This document shows positions 9,364 through 16,843 of a stretch of DNA of 40,657 nt, piece after piece (within the stretch, counting starts at the first letter, position 1; each line of letters opens with the position of its first letter). Below the pieces are notes generated by a model. That model saw only the letters and a program-made list of their open reading frames with translations, was not told the DNA's origin and made no database searches. The stretch is taken from contig NZ_JAFLDT010000034.1 of the NCBI RefSeq assembly GCF_017302315.1, positions 1-40,657 of the forward strand, written 5' to 3'. Source of the stretch: Zoogloea sp. (GTDB lineage Bacteria > Pseudomonadota > Gammaproteobacteria > Burkholderiales > Rhodocyclaceae). A program made the position numbers and the translations under genes.

Positions 9364-9894
9364 ATGAGCAAAGGTCCGCAACAACTCGAACGCTTCATCT
9401 TCTGGAGCCGCTGGCTCCAGGCCCCCCTCTACCTGGGTCTGATCGTCGCCCAAGGCATCTACGTGTGGCTGTTCATGGCCGAACTCGGTCATCTGCTCAC
9501 ATCGGTCTTCGAATCCGGTGGCCACATCAGCGAAACCGAGACCATGCTGGTGGTTCTCGGCCTGATCGACGTGGTGATGATCGCCAACCTGCTGATCATG
9601 GTGATCATCGGCGGCTACGAAACCTTCGTCTCGCGCCTTGACCTGGAAGGCCATCCGGACCAACCCGAATGGCTGTCCCACGTGAACGCCGGCGTACTCA
9701 AGATCAAGCTGTCCACCGCCATCATCGGCATCTCCTCGATCCACCTGCTAAAGACCTTCATCAATGCCGCAAACATCGCCGAGCACACCATCATGTGGCA
9801 GGTGATCATCCATGTGGTGTTCCTCATCTCCGCCCTTGCCATGGCGATGGTGGACAAGATGATGAACCAGACCGTTTTGCTGTCAAAACACTAA
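9364..9894 (+). CDS. UPF0114/YqhA-family inner-membrane protein
   Basis: A 176-residue inner-membrane protein. The [20 protein letters not shown] opening, the [20 protein letters not shown] second segment, [19 protein letters not shown] and the C-terminal helix with DKMMNQT match the UPF0114 (YqhA) family closely. Three to four membrane helices are expected at about 15-37, 60-84, 112-132 and 138-160. The biochemical role of the family is unknown to me. The gene is divergent from purB and lies 18 bases upstream of the fumarase gene, so the two may share a transcript ending at the terminator at 11.48 kb. The start is supported by the family N-terminus rather than by a strong ribosome site. Confidence 0.88.
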   Translation: MSKGPQQLERFIFWSRWLQAPLYLGLIVAQGIYVWLFMAELGHLLTSVFESGGHISETETMLVVLGLIDVVMIANLLIMVIIGGYETFVSRLDLEGHPDQPEWLSHVNAGVLKIKLSTAIIGISSIHLLKTFINAANIAEHTIMWQVIIHVVFLISALAMAMVDKMMNQTVLLSKH

Positions 9895-9912
9895 AGAGAG
9901 GGAGCTTCACCC

Positions 9913-11448
9913 ATGACCGCCATCAAACAGGAAGACCTGATCCAGTCCGTCGCGGACGCCTTCCAGTACATCAGCTACTACCACCCGCTGGATTACATCA
10001 AGGCACTGGGTGAAGCCTACGAGCGCGAGGAATCCCCCGCCGCCAAGGACGCCATCGCCCAGATCCTGACCAACTCGCGCATGGCGGCCGAAGGCCACCG
10101 CCCGATCTGTCAGGACACGGGCATCGGCATGGTCTTCATCAAGGTCGGCATGCAGGTCACCTGGCCGGATGCCACCATGAGCGTCCAGCAGATGATCGAC
10201 GAAGGCGTGCGTCGCGCCTACGCCAACCCGGACAACCCCCTGCGCGCCTCGGTGCTGGCCGACCCGGCCGGCGCCCGCAAGAACACCAAGGACAACACCC
10301 CGGCGGTGGTCCACTTCGAACTTGTTCCGGGCCACCACGTGGAAGTGATCTGTGCGGCCAAGGGCGGTGGCTCCGAAGCCAAGTCCAAGTTCGCCATGCT
10401 CAACCCGTCCGACGACCTGGTGGACTGGGTCCTCAAGAAGATCCCCGAGATGGGCGCCGGCTGGTGTCCGCCGGGCATCATCGGTATCGGCATCGGCGGC
10501 ACGCCCGAGAAGGCCATGCTGCTGGCCAAGGAATCCATCATGGCCCCGGTGGACATCCATGAACTGAAGGCCAAGGCCGCCTCAGGCGCCACCCTCACCC
10601 GCGCCGAAGAACTGCGCCTCGAACTGTACGAGAAGGTCAACGCGCTGGGCGTCGGTGCCCAGGGCCTGGGCGGCCTCACCACCGTGCTCGACGTGAAGGT
10701 GCTGGACTACCCCTGCCACGCCGCAAACCTGCCGGTGGCCCTGGTGCCCAACTGTGCCGCCACCCGCCACTGCCACTTCCACCTGGATGGCTCCGGCCCC
10801 GCCAAGATCGAGCCGCCGAAGCTGGAAGACTGGCCGGCCGTCACCTGGACGCCGGATCTCAAGTCCGCCACCCGGGTCGACCTGAACACCCTGACCAAGG
10901 AACAGGTCGCGGCCTGGAAGCCCGGCCAGAAGCTCCTCCTCAACGGCAAGATGCTGACCGGCCGCGACGCCGCCCACAAGCGCATTGCCGACATGCTGGC
11001 CAAGGGCGAAAAACTGCCCGTGGACTTCACCAACCGCGTGATCTACTACGTCGGCCCGGTGGATCCGGTGCGTGACGAAGTGGTCGGCCCCGCCGGCCCC
11101 ACCACCGCCACCCGCATGGACAAATTCACCCGCATGATGCTCGAGCAGACCGGCCTGATCTCCATGGTCGGCAAGTCCGAGCGCGGCCCCACCGCCATCG
11201 CGGCCATCAAGGACAACCAGTCCGCCTACCTGATGGCCGTCGGCGGCGCCGCCTACCTGGTGGCCAAGGCCATCAAGTCGGCCAAGGTCGTCGGCTTTGC
11301 CGACCTGGGCATGGAAGCCATCTACGAGTTTGACGTGCAGGACATGCCCGTCACAGTGGCCGTGGATTCCGCCGGCACCAGCGTGCACAACACCGGCCCG
11401 AGGGAATGGCAGGCAAAGATCGGAAAGATCCCGGTCGCGGTGGCCTGA
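9913..11448 (+). CDS. Fumarate hydratase, class I (iron-sulfur)
   Basis: Hydrates fumarate to L-malate in the TCA cycle with an oxygen-sensitive [4Fe-4S] cluster. The 511-residue protein is the single-chain fusion of the alpha (residues 1-about 290) and beta (about 330-511) parts. C66 in RPICQDTGIG, C185 in GAGWCPPG and C281 in VPNCAATRH are the probable cluster ligands; the spacing between the first two equals that of characterised class I enzymes. The beta part has VDFTNRVIYYVGPVDPV and the substrate-binding GPTTATRMDKFTRMMLEQTG. GAGAGGGAG precedes the ATG. A strong rho-independent terminator follows. It could be called fumA or fumB; the sequence alone does not decide which, so no symbol is given. 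Confidence 0.96.
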   Translation: MTAIKQEDLIQSVADAFQYISYYHPLDYIKALGEAYEREESPAAKDAIAQILTNSRMAAEGHRPICQDTGIGMVFIKVGMQVTWPDATMSVQQMIDEGVRRAYANPDNPLRASVLADPAGARKNTKDNTPAVVHFELVPGHHVEVICAAKGGGSEAKSKFAMLNPSDDLVDWVLKKIPEMGAGWCPPGIIGIGIGGTPEKAMLLAKESIMAPVDIHELKAKAASGATLTRAEELRLELYEKVNALGVGAQGLGGLTTVLDVKVLDYPCHAANLPVALVPNCAATRHCHFHLDGSGPAKIEPPKLEDWPAVTWTPDLKSATRVDLNTLTKEQVAAWKPGQKLLLNGKMLTGRDAAHKRIADMLAKGEKLPVDFTNRVIYYVGPVDPVRDEVVGPAGPTTATRMDKFTRMMLEQTGLISMVGKSERGPTAIAAIKDNQSAYLMAVGGAAYLVAKAIKSAKVVGFADLGMEAIYEFDVQDMPVTVAVDSAGTSVHNTGPREWQAKIGKIPVAVA

Positions 11449-11469
11449 TCTCCGGCAAGCACAGCAAGG

Positions 11470-11495
11470 AACCCGGCCCCGTGCCGGGTTTTTTT
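11470..11495 (+). terminator. Rho-independent terminator of the fumarase gene
   Basis: AACCCGGC (11470-11477) pairs with GCCGGGTT (11483-11490) around a CCCGT loop, and a run of seven T residues follows (11489-11495). It lies 21 bases after the fumarase stop and just before the next gene. Confidence 0.93.
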
Positions 11496-11518
11496 CATCC
11501 TCTCCGCCCTCCACCGCC

Positions 11519-12292
11519 ATGTTTCGCAAACTGCGCATCGCGATCCTGCTGTTCATCCTTGCCACGGTGGCTGTCGGCACATGGCGCAGCAACGCCCGGG
11601 CCACCGACTGGAAGAACACCCTCCACGTCACCCTGTACCCCATTGCCGCCGACAGCTCGCCGGTCACCCGGCGGGCCGTCACAGCGGCCCGCCCCGAAGA
11701 CTTCGCGCCTATCGGCGAGTGGTTGGAGGAACAAATCCAGCGCCATGGCCGCGCCCTGCAGCGACCACTGGCCTTCAATCTGGCCCCGCCCCTCGATGCG
11801 CAGCCGCCTTCCTTTCCTGCCGGGGGGAATGCCCTGTCGATTGGCTGGTGGAGTCTGCATTTGCGCTGGTGGGCCTGGCGTCATGACGCGGCGCCGGGGC
11901 CACGGCCCCAAATCCGTTTGTTCGTGCTTTATCACGACCCGGCTCTCAGCCCCCACCTGGATCATTCCCTTGGCCTGCGCAAGGGCATGATCGGGGTGAT
12001 CAAGGTCTTTGCCGACCGCAACGAGCACCAGCGCAACCTGGTGATCATCGCCCACGAACTGCTCCACACCCTGGGCGCGAGCGACAAGTACGACCTGCGC
12101 AGCAACCAACCGGTCTTCCCCGATGGCTACGCCGAGCCCGAACGGCAACCGCGCCACCCCCAGCGCCTCGCGGAGATCATGGCCGGACGGATTCCCCTCA
12201 GCGAAGAGCGGGCAGAAATCCCCGGGCACCTGGGCCGATCCATGATCGGCCCCGCCACGGCGGCCGAGATCGGGCTGGCACCTGCACACTAA
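11519..12292 (+). CDS. Putative membrane-anchored HExxH metallopeptidase
   Basis: I do not recognise the family. The 257-residue protein starts MFRKLRIAILLFILATVAVG, an N-terminal signal-anchor or signal peptide, so the bulk should face the periplasm. The motif IIAHELLHTLGASDKYD gives H179-E180-x-x-H183, a zinc-peptidase site. The extension HTLGASDKY puts an acidic residue five positions after the second His, which may be a third ligand or structural residue. The segment RLFVLYHDPALSPHLDHSLGL before it may be the edge strand of the substrate cleft. It comes right after the fumarase terminator in the same direction and seems to be a separate unit. The ATG at 11519 is chosen because it starts exactly at the hydrophobic segment. 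Protease activity is inferred from one motif only. Confidence 0.7.
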   Translation: MFRKLRIAILLFILATVAVGTWRSNARATDWKNTLHVTLYPIAADSSPVTRRAVTAARPEDFAPIGEWLEEQIQRHGRALQRPLAFNLAPPLDAQPPSFPAGGNALSIGWWSLHLRWWAWRHDAAPGPRPQIRLFVLYHDPALSPHLDHSLGLRKGMIGVIKVFADRNEHQRNLVIIAHELLHTLGASDKYDLRSNQPVFPDGYAEPERQPRHPQRLAEIMAGRIPLSEERAEIPGHLGRSMIGPATAAEIGLAPAH

Positions 12293-12310
12293 ACACGGGC
12301 CGGCCGCCGG

Positions 12311-12997
12311 TCAGTGTGCCATGGCGGCAAGTGCCTCACCGGTTGTCAGCACCCCGTTGGCAATCATGCCGAAATTGAGCAAGGCGGCCCGGTAGGCCTC
12401 CTCACCGGGTGCAGCCACGGCATCCTTCACCACATACACCCGGAAGCCGTTCTCCTTCAGCGCCCGCAGATGGGAATCCACGCACAGGTTGGCCACCAGC
12501 CCCGCCAGCAATACGGTATCGATGCCGCGGCTGCGCAACTGGAAGATCAGATCGTTGCTTTCGGGGCCATAGAGCTTGTGGGGCGCCACAACCACCGTCG
12601 CAGCATCGTTGATATAGGGTAGGTAGCGCCCATGGAACTCCGCCCCCCAGCCCTGCAGGGCCCCCATGTCCAACAATTGGCGCTGCAGGATGCCCGGGTG
12701 GGACCAGGCGCCGTCCCCCGAACCAAACACCAAGGGATCCACCGCCAGCACGAAGCCGGACGATTTGGCTGCCCGCATCAACTGCTCCAGATGATCGGCG
12801 ACCCCCAGATTCCTCAGAGAGTCGGCGAGCAGACCATACAGCTTGCCGTCCTCACTCAGAAAGTCGTTCTGCGGATCGGTGATGACCACCGCAGTTCGTG
12901 CGCGCTCCAGCAAGGGCAGGACCGGCCCGCCACCGTTGGCCTCCACCACCGGTATGGACAGGGGAAGCAGGGAAACAAGGGCATTCAACGCTTTCAT
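12311..12997 (-). CDS. Isochorismatase-like cysteine hydrolase
   Basis: A 228-residue member of the isochorismatase superfamily, which includes nicotinamidases, N-carbamoylsarcosine amidases and related amide or ester hydrolases. The catalytic triad is visible: D41 in VITDPQNDF, K141 in APHKLYGPES and C172 in LVANLCVDSH, which also carries the usual cis-peptide context before the cysteine. The first 20 residues are hydrophobic but lack a convincing cleavage site. GGGAG lies upstream of the ATG at 12997; an upstream TTG is rejected. It is convergent with the metallopeptidase gene and divergent from the di-heme peroxidase gene, so the paired dyads at 13.1 kb could influence it too. Substrate cannot be read. 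Confidence 0.88.
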   Translation of the reverse strand: MKALNALVSLLPLSIPVVEANGGGPVLPLLERARTAVVITDPQNDFLSEDGKLYGLLADSLRNLGVADHLEQLMRAAKSSGFVLAVDPLVFGSGDGAWSHPGILQRQLLDMGALQGWGAEFHGRYLPYINDAATVVVAPHKLYGPESNDLIFQLRSRGIDTVLLAGLVANLCVDSHLRALKENGFRVYVVKDAVAAPGEEAYRAALLNFGMIANGVLTTGEALAAMAH

Positions 12998-13088
12998 GAT
13001 CAGACTCCCGGGCAAAAAGATTGGACGTTCCGGCAGGGCCTCTGCCCAACCGGCACCGCCATGCTGCCCATCGGAACGCGCTGCTTCC

Positions 13089-13138
13089 GTAACATCGGAT
13101 ACACAGCGGAGCCGACCGCGCTGCGTAACATTTGCTAC
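13089..13138. promoter_or_regulatory. Two tandem GTA-N8-TAC dyads (CRP/FNR-type sites)
   Basis: GTAACATCGGATAC (13089-13102) and GTAACATTTGCTAC (13125-13138) are two near-identical 14-base sites, 36 bases start to start. Each has inverted GTA/TAC ends with eight bases between, the same geometry as CRP (GTG-N8-CAC) and NtcA (GTA-N8-TAC) operators. They lie about 60-110 bases before the di-heme peroxidase gene, with a CRP/FNR regulator gene immediately beyond it. Confidence 0.6.
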
Positions 13139-13197
13139 AGAGCCCCGCGCGTGGGGCCGCTACGCTGCCTACCGTCTTCATTGCCCCGGAGCGGATC

Positions 13198-14301
13198 ATG
13201 GACCGCAAACCAGCGCGACGGCACGCCCCTGACAGCCTCGTCCTGCTGCTGGCGCTACTCACCCTGCCCCTGTCGGGCCTGACGGCACCGATCCCCGCAG
13301 CAACGCAAGCGGAGGGTCGCTACATCTGGGAAGCCCTGCCCGAGCGCGCCCCGGGCCCCGGTGACAGTGCAGCCATGATCGCCTTGGGCAAGAAGCTGTT
13401 CGAGGAGCGCCAGCTATCTCGCGATGGCTCACTGTCGTGCCGCTCCTGCCATGATCTGGATCGCAAGGCCGGGGGCGACGGTCGCGCCCGCGCCCGCGGG
13501 GTCGGCGGCGCACTCGGCCCGCGCAATACCCCGACGGTCTGGAACGCCGCCTTCATGCGGGTTCTGTTCTGGGATGGCCGCGCATCGACGCTTGAGGCCC
13601 AGGCTGCCGGCCCCCTCCTCAATCCGATCGAAATGGGTCTACCCTCGACCGCGGAGGCCGAGCGGCGCATCCGCGCCATCCCGGGCTACCGGCCGGCCTT
13701 CGAGGCCGCCTTTGGAAAGGGAACCCCCATTCGTTTCGACGGCATGACCCGGGCCATCGCGGCCTACGAGCGCACCCTGATCACCCCCGACAGCCCCTAT
13801 GACCGCTTTGTGCGCGGCGATCCCAATGCGCTCGACGCCACTCAAAAGCGAGGCATGGCACTGTTCGAAGCCACCGGCTGCGTCCTCTGCCACCGGGGCC
13901 CTAACTTCAGTGACGCCAGCGCACCGGGCGGCCGCCACCCCCTGCGCCTCTTCCCCGCTCACGCGGGCCCCGCCGAGGCGCGCCACCCATCCTTGCGGGA
14001 CAAGGGCCGCGCCGGGGCATGGCGGATCCCATCCCTGCGGAACGTGGCACTCACAGGCCCTTGGTTGCACAATGGCGCGGTGAAGCGCCTGGAGGACGTG
14101 GTTCGCATCATGGCGGAGTCCCAGCTTGCGCGCAGTGCCACCCTGCACACCTGGTACAGACCCGACGGGACCCTCGTGAAGGCAGACCGCCGCCCCCTGG
14201 GGAAGCAGGACGTGCAGGACATTGTGGCCTTCCTGCATGCCCTCAGCAGTGATCGCCTGAGCAAGGCGTCGACCGGCCCTGATCCCGGAAGGCACCATTG
14301 A
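13198..14301 (+). CDS. Di-heme cytochrome c peroxidase (CcpA/MauG family)
   Basis: A periplasmic di-heme c-type protein of 367 residues that would reduce hydrogen peroxide with electrons from cytochrome c or, as in MauG-like relatives, oxidise a protein partner. The N-terminal basic stretch and hydrophobic core (about 13-30) ending before SGLTAPI form the export signal. Heme motifs are CRSCH at 81-85 and CVLCH at 228-232. Between them lie GPRNTPTVWNAAFMRVLFWDGR and LNPIEMGLPS, both typical of bacterial cytochrome c peroxidases; IPSLRNVALTGPWLHNG closes the second heme domain. GGAG precedes the ATG at 13198. Tandem dyads lie upstream and a CRP/FNR gene follows by 26 bases, suggesting oxygen- or redox-linked control. 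The choice between peroxidase and MauG-like function is open. Confidence 0.93.
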   Translation: MDRKPARRHAPDSLVLLLALLTLPLSGLTAPIPAATQAEGRYIWEALPERAPGPGDSAAMIALGKKLFEERQLSRDGSLSCRSCHDLDRKAGGDGRARARGVGGALGPRNTPTVWNAAFMRVLFWDGRASTLEAQAAGPLLNPIEMGLPSTAEAERRIRAIPGYRPAFEAAFGKGTPIRFDGMTRAIAAYERTLITPDSPYDRFVRGDPNALDATQKRGMALFEATGCVLCHRGPNFSDASAPGGRHPLRLFPAHAGPAEARHPSLRDKGRAGAWRIPSLRNVALTGPWLHNGAVKRLEDVVRIMAESQLARSATLHTWYRPDGTLVKADRRPLGKQDVQDIVAFLHALSSDRLSKASTGPDPGRHH

Positions 14302-14327
14302 TCATTCCTACCGCTCCGGAACGCGCC

Positions 14328-14996
14328 ATGCCCCAGCTAGCCGATTTCAGCCCCTTCCGCGAACTGCCACCCGAAGGACGCCGCCTGCTCGCCCACGGCA
14401 CCCTCCACCGTCACCTGCCTTCGGCCACGCCGCTGCTCCACAAGGGGCAACGGGCATCCGGCGCCTACTTCGTGCTCGAGGGACGACTCCGGGTCTATTC
14501 CCTGGCGCCCAATGGCACCGAGGCCACCCTCTACGAGATCAATCCGGGCGAAACCTGCGTCTTCGCCCTCAACAGCCTCTTCAATGATCTGCTCTACCCC
14601 GCCTGGGTGCAGGCGATGACTGCCACCACACTGGTGGTCCTGCCTTCGGACACCTACCGCCAGCTATTTGCCGAACAGGCCGCGATCCGGGACTTCACCA
14701 TCCGCACGCTGTCCACGCTGGTCTTCCACCTCATGGGGCAACTCGAAGAGGTGCACGCCTATACCCTCCGGCAGCGCCTCGCCAACCTCCTTCTGACCCA
14801 GGCCAGTGCCACCGGTGAGCTGCGCATGACCCAGCAGCAAATGGGTTTCCACCTGGGCACCACCCGGGAGGTCGTGGCACGGCTCCTGGGCGAATGGGTC
14901 AGCAGCGGGTTGATCCGCACCGGGCGGGGCGCCACATGGCTGCTCGATTCCTCAGCCCTGGCCCGCCTGCTCGAAGTGGACGGGAATACCGGCTGA
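14328..14996 (+). CDS. CRP/FNR-family transcriptional regulator
   Basis: A 222-residue regulator with an N-terminal cyclic-nucleotide-binding-like beta barrel (about 20-115, VLEGRLRVYSLAPNGTEATL) and a C-terminal winged helix. The recognition helix GTTREVVARLLGEW places R180, E181 and R185 as in E. coli CRP, the residues that read the GTG core in CRP. There is no FNR-type N-terminal cysteine cluster, and only C77 lies in the barrel segment INPGETCVFALNSLF, so it is not an [4Fe-4S] FNR. The ligand may be a cyclic nucleotide, heme or none. A TTG 30 bases upstream overlaps the peroxidase stop; the ATG at 14328 is preferred. It probably regulates the peroxidase gene just upstream through the paired dyads. 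Confidence 0.92.
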   Translation: MPQLADFSPFRELPPEGRRLLAHGTLHRHLPSATPLLHKGQRASGAYFVLEGRLRVYSLAPNGTEATLYEINPGETCVFALNSLFNDLLYPAWVQAMTATTLVVLPSDTYRQLFAEQAAIRDFTIRTLSTLVFHLMGQLEEVHAYTLRQRLANLLLTQASATGELRMTQQQMGFHLGTTREVVARLLGEWVSSGLIRTGRGATWLLDSSALARLLEVDGNTG

Positions 14997-15305
14997 CTAG
15001 AACTTGCCTGGCCGCAATACCGCGGCATCCACCACGAACACCACGATGCCGTAGTCAGCGTAGAAACGCGCCTGGAGCATGTCCACCAAACGCTCGGCCA
15101 CAGTGGCGTCGCACAAGACCTCGATGCGGATGTTCGACGATGCACGCCAGGCCCCATCCCGAACGCCCCGGGCCCCCTGCCCCCGCGCCTCGGTGAGGGT
15201 GTAGCCGCGCGCACCGTGGCGCGCGAGTTCGGGCACCAGCAAGGCTTCAAGTTCGGCCTCACAGATGATGGTGACGAGCTTCCGGGAGGTCAAAGCCGGA
15301 CTCAT
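14997..15305 (-). CDS. sbtB: PII-like regulator of the bicarbonate transporter (SbtB-like)
   Basis: A 102-residue PII-fold protein, probably a trimer. In cyanobacteria SbtB binds cAMP and other adenine nucleotides and associates with the SbtA transporter. The fold is shown by KLVTIICEAELEALLVPEL, the GARGYTLTEARGQGARGVR T-loop region (about 32-50) and the IRIEVLCD strand. The C-terminal redox loop CGPxGC of many cyanobacterial SbtB proteins is absent; the chain ends AAVLRPGKF. The ATG overlaps the sbtA stop in ATGA (15302-15305), a tight translational coupling. Gene pairing with sbtA is the main support for the name. Nucleotide preference cannot be stated. Confidence 0.85.
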   Translation of the reverse strand: MSPALTSRKLVTIICEAELEALLVPELARHGARGYTLTEARGQGARGVRDGAWRASSNIRIEVLCDATVAERLVDMLQARFYADYGIVVFVVDAAVLRPGKF

Positions 15306-16246
15306 GAAAAGGCTCCGTTCATATGCACCGCCAGCCAGTAGTAAAGAGGGATGCCGGCCATGAGGTTGAAAGGAAAGGTGATCCCCAGGGCTGCGCCGAT
15401 GGACAGTGCCGGATTGGCCTCCGGCACCGCGATGCGCATGGCGGCGGGAGCGGCAATGTAAGAGGCGCTGGCATACAGGGTGGCCAGGAGCACGGCATTG
15501 CCCACCGAGAAGTCAAGCATGCCTGCGGTCAGAAGCCCCAGGAGCCCGGCACAAACCGGCGCACCGACGGCGAAAGCCACAAGAAAAGGCCCCGCCCGGC
15601 GCAGATCCGCGAGCCGCCCCGCCGCCACCAGCCCCATCTCCAGCAGGAAGAAGGCGAGCATCCCCTTGAACAGATCGAAGAATAGCCTGTCCAGCGGCTT
15701 GATGCCCTCCGGCCCGGCAATCCAGCCGATGAGCAAGCCCCCCGCCAACAGGACGATGCTCTTGCCGGCCAGCACCTCATGCAGCAACGTGGACCACTGC
15801 ACCTGGCCCTGTCCGCGGCGGGCCAGGAAGACCCCCACGAGCAGGGCCGGCAACTCAAGGAGGGCGAGAAATACCGTCATGTAGCCATCCGCCGGCACGT
15901 CGCGAGTGGCCAGGAAGCTGCTCGCCACCGCAAACGTGACCACACTCACCGAACCATAGTGGGCCGCGATTGAAGCGGCATCCGCGCGCGGCAGGCGCCC
16001 CAGCCTAAGCAGGATCGGGAAGCACGCCAGCGGAATCACCATCGCCACGCCGACCACCACAAGGGCCGGCAGGGCCAGATCGAGTACGTCGTGACGGGCC
16101 AGTTCAACGCCGCCCTTCAGGCCGATGGCCAGCAGGAGGAAGATGCTCAAGGCCTCATAGACAACGCCCGGGATCTTCAAATCCGAACGCACGAGGGCGG
16201 CCAGCAGGCCGAGCAGGAAAAACAGTATGACGGGCTCGAAAGGCAT
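15302..16246 (-). CDS. sbtA: Sodium-dependent bicarbonate transporter (SbtA family)
   Basis: A 314-residue inner-membrane permease with about ten helices. It matches the SbtA (DUF897) family: FLLGLLAALVRSDLKIPGVV, LLLAIGLKGGVELA, HYGSVSVVTFAVASSFL and ASASYIAAPAAMRIAVPEAN are family blocks, the last two being the inverted-repeat core motifs. SbtA of cyanobacteria imports HCO3- with Na+ for the carbon-concentrating mechanism. Here the protein is shorter than the cyanobacterial form (about 370) and lacks the long cytoplasmic loop. It is followed by sbtB with a four-base overlap and preceded by a terB-like gene, with a LysR gene divergent upstream. Substrate bicarbonate is inferred from family. 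Confidence 0.9.
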   Translation of the reverse strand: MPFEPVILFFLLGLLAALVRSDLKIPGVVYEALSIFLLLAIGLKGGVELARHDVLDLALPALVVVGVAMVIPLACFPILLRLGRLPRADAASIAAHYGSVSVVTFAVASSFLATRDVPADGYMTVFLALLELPALLVGVFLARRGQGQVQWSTLLHEVLAGKSIVLLAGGLLIGWIAGPEGIKPLDRLFFDLFKGMLAFFLLEMGLVAAGRLADLRRAGPFLVAFAVGAPVCAGLLGLLTAGMLDFSVGNAVLLATLYASASYIAAPAAMRIAVPEANPALSIGAALGITFPFNLMAGIPLYYWLAVHMNGAFS

Positions 16247-16260
16247 GGGTGTCCACTCTC

Positions 16261-16289
16261 ATGCCGACGGCCGCGGGGGCCGTCGGCAT
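16261..16289. terminator. Strong hairpin between terB-like and sbtA
   Basis: A perfect 12-bp stem (16261-16272 with 16278-16289) and five-base loop lie between the terB-like stop and the sbtA start. No U-tract follows, so it may attenuate rather than stop transcription, or mark an RNA-processing site that sets the ratio of terB-like to sbtAB mRNA. Confidence 0.5.
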
Positions 16290-16295
16290 GCCTGA

Positions 16296-16730
16296 TCAAT
16301 GGCGGCGGCCCGCAGCGGCCGTCGTCGTGTCCGCCACATCCTTAAGGGTGAGGTCCCAGTCCTTCAGCGCGCGGGACACCAGTAATGCCTCTCCCCCCTT
16401 CAGGCTGCCATCGGCATTGACGATGTCGAGCACCGCCCGCAAGAGACGGCGCCTCAGCGCGGGATCCTGCACCTCGGCCAAGAGCGCGCCGAGCGTTTCA
16501 CCACCGAGCACCAACTGGCCGGACGCGGTCCGCGCCCCGCTCATCAACAGATCGTCGCAAAACTCGTGCATGACCCGGTCGAAGTCGGCCTCGCCAAGGC
16601 CGAGCCGGCCAAGCAGATCTCGCTGCTGCAGGATGGACAACTCCGTGGCATCAATGGCCCCGTCAGCCATCAGCGCAAGGGCGAGCACACGCGCAGTGGC
16701 CTGGGGGCTGTCGGAAGGGTAGTGGCGCAT
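16296..16730 (-). CDS. TerB-like helical protein
   Basis: A 144-residue protein of the TerB/DjlA-like helical fold. ARVLALALMADGAIDATELSI at about 13-33 has the acidic D-x-x-x-x-x-E pattern seen in TerB, and a second similar helix pair is at IVNADGSLKGGEALLVSRAL (about 103-122). TerB is named for tellurite resistance, but many family members act as scaffolds or metal-binding partners, and no other ter gene is here. AAGGAG precedes the ATG at 16730; an upstream in-frame start is rejected. It is the first gene of the minus-strand set leading into sbtA and sbtB and is divergent from a LysR gene, so it may be an adaptor or an unrelated passenger of that module. Confidence 0.75.
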   Translation of the reverse strand: MRHYPSDSPQATARVLALALMADGAIDATELSILQQRDLLGRLGLGEADFDRVMHEFCDDLLMSGARTASGQLVLGGETLGALLAEVQDPALRRRLLRAVLDIVNADGSLKGGEALLVSRALKDWDLTLKDVADTTTAAAGRRH

Positions 16731-16776
16731 TGGAATCTCCTTGAAATGCCCGTCAAGCTCGGGCGGCATCTCAAGA

Positions 16777-16829
16777 ATGAGGGGCTTGCCTCATAAACTC
16801 AAATGAAATAACTTAAGCCTCACCATAAC
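16777..16829. promoter_or_regulatory. Divergent terB-like/LysR control region
   Basis: ATGAGG (16777-16782) and CCTCAT (16789-16794) form an inverted pair with a six-base gap. The element GCCTCA followed by ATAA appears twice in direct order (about 16788 and 16818). The sequence around 16795-16843 is AT-rich compared with the coding flanks. LysR regulators usually bind imperfect dyads between themselves and the divergent target, so this is the likely operator and promoter region. Confidence 0.4.
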
Positions 16830-16843
16830 CAGAAACTTATACA

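Noticed and set aside
16296-16730. The TerB-like gene as evidence of a tellurite-resistance operon.
   Set aside because: No terA, terC, terD, terE or terZ gene is present. The neighbours are a bicarbonate transporter and its PII protein.
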